This document shows, piece after piece, positions 8,104 to 12,898 of a stretch of 12,898 bases of DNA. Position 1 is the stretch's first letter; each line of letters opens with the position of its first letter. The translations under genes and the position numbers were made by a program. This DNA comes from Candidatus Sulfopaludibacter sp. SbA3 (GTDB lineage: Bacteria; Acidobacteriota; Terriglobia; 2-12-FULL-54-10). Under the pieces are notes generated by a model. That model was not told the DNA's origin and did no database searches. It was given only the letters and a program-made list of their open reading frames with translations. The stretch spans positions 1-12,898 of the forward strand of contig CAMBEY010000053.1 of NCBI GenBank assembly GCA_945865705.1. The letters are read 5' to 3'.

Positions 8104-9852
8104 ATGACGCAAGCTGCCGCACCGTCCATCGCGCCGTTCGATCCGCAGCGGGCCTATCCGCGCCGCTTCGTTCCCAAGGACGCCAACCTCGGCGACTGGG
8201 TGCAGGTCGAGCCGCTCTTTCTCGCCTTGCGTGATCGCCGTCCACAGTCCTCAGCCGAACTCGAGCGGTGGCTCGCCGACTACTTTGAACTATGGGCCAT
8301 CATCAACGAAGAAGGCGCGCGCCGCCACATCAACATGACGCTCCAAACTGACGACGCCGAGCACGAGGCGGCCTTCAAGCACTTCATCGAAGAGATTGAG
8401 CCGCGCGTCAAACCCATTGATCAGGAGTTGGAGAAGGCGTATCTGGAACATCCACGACGGCTGGAGTTGCCGCGCGAGCACTATGCCTTGATGGACCGCA
8501 TGGTCGAGAACCATATCAAGCTGTTCCGCGAAGAGAACATCCCGTTGGAAACGCAGGACCAGTTGCTCGGCGCGGAGTATCAGAAGCTTGTCGGCGCGAT
8601 GACCGTCGAGATGGAGGGCAAGGAACTCACGCTGCCGCAGGCCTCGAAGTTCATGGACGGCACGGACCGCCCACTGCGCCAGCAGGCTTGGGAGAAAATT
8701 TCGGCGCGCTACTTGCAGGACCGCGAAGCGATGGAGACGCTCTACGACCAGATGATCGGGCTGCGCCACCGTATTGGAACCAACGCGGGATTCGCCAACT
8801 ATCGCGATTACGCCTTCGAGGCCAAGCAGCGCTTTGATTACACGCCGGAGCACTGCTTCGAGTTTCACTCCGGCGTCGAGCGCGCCATTCTGCCGCTGGT
8901 CAGGAAAATTCATGAGAAGCGGCGCGCGCAAATGGGCCTTGATAAAAAGGGCGACGCGCTGCGTCCGTGGGACACCAAAGTCGATCCGCAAGGCCGTGCG
9001 CCGCTGCGGCCCTTCGCGGACGCCGCGCACCTGGTCTCGGGAGTGGCCGATATCTTCACGCGCGTTGATCCGGAGTTGAGTGCGCAGTTCCGCTTCATGG
9101 CCGAAGAGAAGCTGCTCGACCTCGAAAGCCGCAAAGGCAAAGCGCCGGGCGGCTACCAGAGCACACTCGAAGAACGCCGCGTGCCGTTCATCTTCATGAA
9201 CGCCGCCGGGCGCGACGACGATGTGCGCACGCTGCTGCACGAGGGCGGGCACGCCTTCCACGCCATCGCCGCGCGCGACCTGGACGTGCTGCACTACCGG
9301 CACGCCCCGATGGAGTTCTGCGAAGTAGCGTCGATGTCCATGGAGCTGCTGGCGCTCCCGCACCTCGGCGTGTTCTACAAGACCCCCGAGGAGTTGCAGC
9401 GCGCGCGCTTGAGCCGCCTCGAAGAGACCGTGTCGTTGCTGCCCTGGATCGCCGTCATCGACGCCTTCCAGCACTGGGCCTACACCAATCCCACCCACTC
9501 CCGCGACGAGCGCCGCGAAGCCTGGATCGAAACCTACTCCCGCTTCTCCACCATCATCGACTGGAGCGGATTTGGCGAGCAGCGCGCCTACCGCTGGCAT
9601 CAGCAATTGCACCTGTTCGAAGTCCCGTTCTACTACATCGAGTACGGCATCGCGCAACTCGGCGCGTTGCAGGTGTGGCAGCGCAGCCGCAAAGATTATC
9701 CCGACGCCGTGCGCCGCTACCGCCAGGCATTGTCTCTCGGCGGCTCGCGCCCCCTGCCCGAATTATTCGAGGCGGCTGGCATCCACTTCAAGTTCGACTA
9801 CGACACGCTCGCCCCGTTGGCGGACGCGGTGGCGACGGAGTTGGGAATCTAG
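8104..9852 (+). CDS. M3-family zinc metallopeptidase (oligoendopeptidase F-like)
   Basis: The product is 582 residues, a normal length for the M3/oligoendopeptidase F group. The zinc site HEGGH is at residues 379-383 (LLHEGGHAFHAIAAR), and Glu407 in the FCEVASMSMELL segment is well placed as the third ligand. The long helical N-terminal part and the C-terminal VPFYYIEYGIAQLGALQVW region (substrate-binding His/Tyr zone of this fold) are also present. There is no signal peptide, so it probably acts in the cytoplasm on short peptides. The start at 8104 is preferred over the in-frame ATG at 8032 because GGAGG (8091-8095) sits 8 nt upstream and the extra 24 residues look like non-coding sequence. 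The pentapeptide-TIR gene follows after 14 bp, so the two are probably co-transcribed. Confidence 0.92.
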   Translation: MTQAAAPSIAPFDPQRAYPRRFVPKDANLGDWVQVEPLFLALRDRRPQSSAELERWLADYFELWAIINEEGARRHINMTLQTDDAEHEAAFKHFIEEIEPRVKPIDQELEKAYLEHPRRLELPREHYALMDRMVENHIKLFREENIPLETQDQLLGAEYQKLVGAMTVEMEGKELTLPQASKFMDGTDRPLRQQAWEKISARYLQDREAMETLYDQMIGLRHRIGTNAGFANYRDYAFEAKQRFDYTPEHCFEFHSGVERAILPLVRKIHEKRRAQMGLDKKGDALRPWDTKVDPQGRAPLRPFADAAHLVSGVADIFTRVDPELSAQFRFMAEEKLLDLESRKGKAPGGYQSTLEERRVPFIFMNAAGRDDDVRTLLHEGGHAFHAIAARDLDVLHYRHAPMEFCEVASMSMELLALPHLGVFYKTPEELQRARLSRLEETVSLLPWIAVIDAFQHWAYTNPTHSRDERREAWIETYSRFSTIIDWSGFGEQRAYRWHQQLHLFEVPFYYIEYGIAQLGALQVWQRSRKDYPDAVRRYRQALSLGGSRPLPELFEAAGIHFKFDYDTLAPLADAVATELGI

Positions 9853-9866
9853 CCGGAGGACTAGCC

Positions 9867-10997
9867 GTGGCAGACTCAAAGCAGCTTTCATTGCTCCAGC
9901 AAGACGTCGCAACGTGGAATCGATGGAAGGCAGAAAATGCCGATGTTAGGGTGAACCTCCGCAGGGCGGACCTCGGCGGGGCGAACCTCGTCGAGGCGGA
10001 CCTCCACCGAGCCGTCCTCAACGGAGCGGTCCTCTATAACGCTAACCTCAGCGGGGCTAACCTCAGCGGGGCGAACCTCCGCGCGGCGAACCTCCGCGAG
10101 GCGAACCTCATTAGCGCAAACCTCGTCGAGGCGGACCTCCACGGAGTCGTCCTCAACGGAGCGGTCCTCTATAACGCAAACCTCAGCAGGGCGAACCTCA
10201 CCGACGCGGACCTCAGCGGCGCGAACCTCAGCGGCGCGAACCTCACCGACGCAGACCTCAGCGGCGCGAACCTCAGCCACGCGGACCTCACCGACACGGA
10301 CCTCACCGGGGTTTGTGTTGGGTATACTACGTTCGCAGACAACGACCTTAGTTCCGTCAAGGGACTCGAAACTATAGATCATCGCGGGCCATCAAGCATC
10401 GGAATTGACACCATCTATCGCTCCGGCGGAAACATTCCTGAAACCTTTTTGCGAGGCGCGGGTGTACCTGACAATTTCATCGAATACATGAAATCGCTTG
10501 TCGGGACGGCTATCGAGTACTACTCCTGCTTCATCAGCTATTCGACAAAAGATCAGGAATTTGCGGAGAGGCTCCATGCGGATTTGCAGAACAAAGGCGT
10601 GCGGTGCTGGTTCGCGCCCCACGATGCCCAGGGAGGCCGAAAACTTGAAGAACAGATCGATGCGGCCATCCGCATCCACGAAAAGCTGCTCTTAATACTT
10701 TCTCCGGACAGCATGGAGAGCGAATGGGTGAAGGCCGAGATTGCCAAAGCGCGAAAACGAGAAGGTCAGGAGGAGAGGCAAGTACTCTTCCCTGTTCGGC
10801 TCATGCCTTTCGAAGAAATCAAGAAATGGAAACTATTCGACGCGGATATCGGCAAAGATTCCGCCAAGGAAATCCGTGAATACTACATCCCGGACTTCAC
10901 CCCTTGGAAAACCGACCACGACACCTACGTGAAGGAGTTCGAGAAGTTGATCCGCGACCTCAAGTCCGGCAGTTCTCGCCCACTAACCTCGCCCTAG
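9867..10997 (+). CDS. Pentapeptide-repeat protein with C-terminal TIR domain
   Basis: The product is 376 residues from the GTG at 9867, chosen because GGAGG (9855-9859) lies 7 nt upstream and just after the stop of the M3 peptidase gene. Residues 1-29 are a lead-in with the WNRWKAEN motif that often precedes pentapeptide repeats. Residues about 30-150 are roughly 24 A(D/N)LxX repeats, predicted to fold as a right-handed quadrilateral beta-helix of about six coils. Residues about 218-345 form a TIR domain: YSCFISYSTKDQEFAERL, a GVRCWFAPHD segment, the LLLILSPDSMESEW motif, and Glu291 at the position of the catalytic glutamate of NAD-cleaving TIRs. The tail (REYYIPDFTPWKTDHDTYVKEF) is typical of this pentapeptide-TIR family. 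A cytoplasmic NADase or signalling role, possibly in defence, is inference; pentapeptide helices can mimic DNA or bind proteins. The TIR half is less GC-rich than the repeats. Confidence 0.9.
   Translation: MADSKQLSLLQQDVATWNRWKAENADVRVNLRRADLGGANLVEADLHRAVLNGAVLYNANLSGANLSGANLRAANLREANLISANLVEADLHGVVLNGAVLYNANLSRANLTDADLSGANLSGANLTDADLSGANLSHADLTDTDLTGVCVGYTTFADNDLSSVKGLETIDHRGPSSIGIDTIYRSGGNIPETFLRGAGVPDNFIEYMKSLVGTAIEYYSCFISYSTKDQEFAERLHADLQNKGVRCWFAPHDAQGGRKLEEQIDAAIRIHEKLLLILSPDSMESEWVKAEIAKARKREGQEERQVLFPVRLMPFEEIKKWKLFDADIGKDSAKEIREYYIPDFTPWKTDHDTYVKEFEKLIRDLKSGSSRPLTSP
9984..10193 (+). repeat. 135-bp-spaced segmental duplication inside the pentapeptide repeats
   Basis: Two 74-75-nt blocks beginning at 9984 and 10119 differ at only four positions and encode NLVEADLHRAVLNGAVLY and NLVEADLHGVVLNGAVLY plus the next few residues. 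The offset, 135 bp, is exactly nine 15-nt pentapeptide units. This is higher identity than among the other repeats and points to a recent in-frame internal duplication or recombination between repeats. Confidence 0.8.
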
Positions 10998-11030
10998 AAA
11001 TCACGGTGCATCGAGGTTCCTTGCTCAGTT

Positions 11031-11225
11031 GCCCGGAGGGCCACACCGTGAATAGCCGTAGGTGAAACCTACGGTTGACGACACCCACCACGCAACCGGC
11101 CCTGACGGGGCCGGACCTATTCAGGCGGCGGTCAACCCCTACCCGGGGTTGCACACAAATGTTGAAATGAACCGCGAACCGTAGGTTGAAACCTACGGCT
11201 ATTCACAGTCAGGCCCTCCGGGCCT
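11031..11225. repeat. Palindromic six-hairpin element (REP/MITE-like) with long inverted ends
   Basis: The ends are inverted copies. GCCCGGAGGGCC (11031-11042) pairs perfectly with 11212-11223. GTGAATAGCCGTAGG (11048-11062) pairs perfectly with 11192-11206, and the match continues imperfectly to 11076/11177. Each arm also folds on itself: CCGTAGGT-GAA-ACCTACGG at 11056-11074 and its counterpart at 11179-11198, with small GC hairpins at 11031-11041 and 11211-11225. Two further hairpins lie inside: CCGGCCC/GGGCCGG at 11096-11114 and CAACCCC/GGGGTTG at 11133-11151. No open frame, transposase or clear target-site duplication was seen. It lies between the TIR gene and the next promoter, and could be a non-autonomous mobile repeat (REP-doublet or MITE type), a structured RNA, or a transcription barrier. 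Confidence 0.8.
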
Positions 11226-11288
11226 GCGTTCAGGATGCCGACACTTTTCTCACCCAATTTTTCCGCCTATTTTTTCTCCCTATATTTA

Positions 11289-11317
11289 TTGACAGCGGCC
11301 TTTACGTTCAGTAACAT
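11289..11317 (+). promoter_or_regulatory. Sigma70-type promoter for the Tat-exported ThDP enzyme
   Basis: A perfect TTGACA (11289-11294), a 17-bp spacer and TAACAT (11312-11317) form a near-consensus promoter. The predicted start near 11324 gives a leader of about 50 nt before the ATG at 11376. The preceding 60 bases are pyrimidine-rich with T-runs. This separates the gene from the M3-TIR operon. Confidence 0.65.
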
Positions 11318-11375
11318 CGGCTCACTGGCAACTTGATTGCGACCGCCGAATGTGAGCATAGGAAAGGTGAATCCC

Positions 11376-12898
11376 ATGAAGGAAAAAGCAGGCAAGAATG
11401 AAGGCGCGGGTGTGCCCCAGAATAGTGCGCAGCCGACTCCGCAGAACGGCGCTCAGAACTCTAACGACCGGCGCGACTTTCTGAAAATGGCCGCTGGCGG
11501 TGCCGCCGCTATGGTCGCGCAATCCACGCTGGCCAGCGCGCAGCAAGCCGCGCAAGTGGCCGCCAAGCCCGCGGCGGGGCCTGCCGTCGATGCCGCCGAC
11601 CACGCCGAAGTGTTGATCGGCCAGCGCGGCGGAGCGGACTTCATGACTGACGTGCTGAAGACGCTCGACTTCGAGTTCGCTGCCTCCAACCCCGGCTCCA
11701 GCTTTCGCGGCCTGCAGGAATCGCTTATCAATTACGGCAAGAACGTCTCGCCCGAGTGGCTGACCTGCTGCCACGAAGAATCGTCGGTGGCCATGGCGCA
11801 CGGCTATTACAAGATCGCCGGGAAGCCCATGCTGATCTTCGCGCACGGCACGGTGGGATTGCAGCACGCCGCGATGGCCATCTACAACGCTTACTGCGAC
11901 CGCGTGCCGGTCTACATGATTCTGGGCAACAGTTTTGACGCGGCAACGAGAAGGCCCGGCGCCGAGTGGTACCACAGCGTGCAGGACTGCGCCGCGATGG
12001 TCCGCGACTTCACCAAGTGGGACGACATGCCCGTCTCGCTGACCCATTTTGCCGAGTCCGCCGTGCGCGCCTACAAGCTGGCCATGACGCCGCCCATGGG
12101 CCCCGTTGCGATTGTGGCCGACTCGGATCTGCAAGAGAAGCCGATCGATCCCGGCCTCAAGATTCGTATCCCCAAACTGACCATCCCGTCGCCGCCGCAA
12201 GGCGATACCGGCGCGGTGGCCGAGGCGGCCAAGCTCCTGGTGAATGCCGAGTATCCGGTGATCCTGGCGGATCGAGTTGCGCGCACGCCGCGCGGCGCCG
12301 AGTTGCTGGTGGAGTTGGCCGAGACGCTACAAGCCGCCGTGAACGACGGCGGCGGGCGCGTGAACTTCCCCTCGCGGCATCCCCTTGCCGGAGGCGCGAA
12401 TGTGCGCAACGCCGACGTGATCCTCGCGCTGGAGCACTCCGACATCTGGGGCGCGACGAACTCCATGCGCGATCAGTTGCATCGCGCCGCGTCGTCGAAC
12501 ACCAAGGCAGGCGTGAAGGTCATCACCATCTCCGCGACGGACCTCTTCACCAAGAGCAACTATCAGGACTTCCAGCGCATGCGCGAAGTGGACATCGCCA
12601 TGGCCGCCGACGCCGAGGCCACTCTGCCCGCGTTGATCGAAGCGGTGAAGAAGCTCATCACGCCTGACCGCCGCATTTTCTTCGAGGCTCGCGGCAAGAA
12701 GATCGCCGAGGCCAATCGCGTGGCGATGGAGCGCACCAAGCAGGAAGCGGCGTTTGCCTGGGACGCAAGCCCCATCAGCACGGCGCGGCTGGCGGCGGAA
12801 GTTTGGCAGCAGATCAAGACCAAGGACTGGTCGCTGGTGGGCGGCGGTGGATGGGCCAAGCGGCTTTGGGACTTCAACAAGCCATACCATCACAATGG
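11376..12898 (+). CDS. Thiamine-diphosphate-dependent enzyme with twin-arginine export signal (3' end outside window)
   Basis: The frame is open from the ATG at 11376 to the window edge: 507 complete codons, C-terminus missing. The AAGGTGA ribosome binding site (11364-11370) lies 5 nt upstream. Residues 1-31 are a polar Gln/Asn-rich n-region, then NDRRDFLKM with Arg32-Arg33, a hydrophobic stretch to about residue 55 and a likely ASA/QQ cleavage site, giving a Tat signal. The mature part begins with a ThDP pyrimidine-binding domain: CCHEES with Glu134 in the position of the catalytic activator glutamate, then MAHGYYKIAGKPMLIFAHGT and the AIYNAYCDRVPVYMILGN segment. A central domain follows (about 230-400) and the start of the C-terminal domain (SLVGGGGWAKRLW). 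It belongs to the acetolactate synthase/benzoylformate decarboxylase superfamily; the substrate cannot be assigned. Export of a ThDP enzyme is unusual. The GDG...N cofactor motif would lie beyond the edge. Confidence 0.9.
   Translation, partial: MKEKAGKNEGAGVPQNSAQPTPQNGAQNSNDRRDFLKMAAGGAAAMVAQSTLASAQQAAQVAAKPAAGPAVDAADHAEVLIGQRGGADFMTDVLKTLDFEFAASNPGSSFRGLQESLINYGKNVSPEWLTCCHEESSVAMAHGYYKIAGKPMLIFAHGTVGLQHAAMAIYNAYCDRVPVYMILGNSFDAATRRPGAEWYHSVQDCAAMVRDFTKWDDMPVSLTHFAESAVRAYKLAMTPPMGPVAIVADSDLQEKPIDPGLKIRIPKLTIPSPPQGDTGAVAEAAKLLVNAEYPVILADRVARTPRGAELLVELAETLQAAVNDGGGRVNFPSRHPLAGGANVRNADVILALEHSDIWGATNSMRDQLHRAASSNTKAGVKVITISATDLFTKSNYQDFQRMREVDIAMAADAEATLPALIEAVKKLITPDRRIFFEARGKKIAEANRVAMERTKQEAAFAWDASPISTARLAAEVWQQIKTKDWSLVGGGGWAKRLWDFNKPYHHN

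Noticed and set aside
8290..9657. 455-codon minus-strand frame opposite the M3 peptidase gene
   Set aside because: A high-GC antisense shadow with no recognisable protein; the plus strand carries the conserved zinc-peptidase motifs.
9675..9866. Earlier in-frame start for the pentapeptide-TIR gene
   Set aside because: It would overlap the 3' end of the M3 peptidase gene by about 180 bp with low-complexity Arg/Pro-rich sequence; the GTG at 9867 has an ideal ribosome binding site.
9950..10315. Regular short repeats considered as a CRISPR array
   Set aside because: The 15-nt periodic units are contiguous codons of a pentapeptide-repeat protein with no unique spacers.
9888..10382. 164-codon minus-strand frame full of RxAEVR repeats
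   Set aside because: It is the antisense shadow of the 15-nt pentapeptide repeats; the plus-strand frame has the ribosome binding site and a recognisable family.
11031..11225. The hairpin element considered as a simple intrinsic terminator
   Set aside because: None of the stems is followed directly by a T-run on either strand, and the long mirror-image ends go beyond what a terminator needs.
11322..12200. 292-codon minus-strand frame opposite the ThDP enzyme
   Set aside because: It would cover the promoter and start of the ThDP enzyme gene and gives a His/Gly/Arg-rich product without recognisable domains.

Overview
The window looks like chromosomal DNA of a GC-rich Gram-negative bacterium, most likely an Acidobacteriota (Bryobacter/Solibacter-like). 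This is inferred from gene content, mainly the 1101-residue Oar-like TonB-dependent receptor with an N-terminal carboxypeptidase-regulatory domain, plus Sec, Tat and prepilin signals typical of diderms. No rRNA gene, tRNA gene or CRISPR array was seen.

Layout: (1) 1-675, minus strand: the ribosomal pair rplM (L13) and the first 19 codons of rpsI (S9), separated by an unusually long 174-bp spacer with two overlapping hairpins. (2) 676-953: divergent intergenic region with a good sigma70-type promoter facing each way. (3) 954-6460, plus strand: an exported caspase-like (C14) peptidase with C-terminal TPRs, overlapping by 4 bp (ATGA) the Oar-like TonB-dependent receptor. (4) 6764-7708: an orphan PilW-like type IV pseudopilin with an odd AT-rich C-terminus. 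(5) 8104-10997: an M3-family metallopeptidase followed 14 bp later by a pentapeptide-repeat plus TIR protein that keeps the catalytic glutamate expected of TIR NADases. (6) 11031-11225: a palindromic element of about 195 bp with six hairpins. (7) 11376 to the right edge: a thiamine-diphosphate enzyme of the acetolactate synthase/benzoylformate decarboxylase superfamily with a twin-arginine export signal, behind its own consensus promoter.

The most interesting units are the translationally coupled caspase-TPR/Oar-like receptor pair (a candidate periplasmic protease plus outer-membrane channel system), the M3 peptidase/pentapeptide-TIR pair (a candidate NAD-consuming defence or signalling module), the six-hairpin inverted-repeat element, and the Tat-exported ThDP enzyme. 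Functional links between these units are inference; the gene order, overlaps, motifs and repeats are read directly from the sequence.
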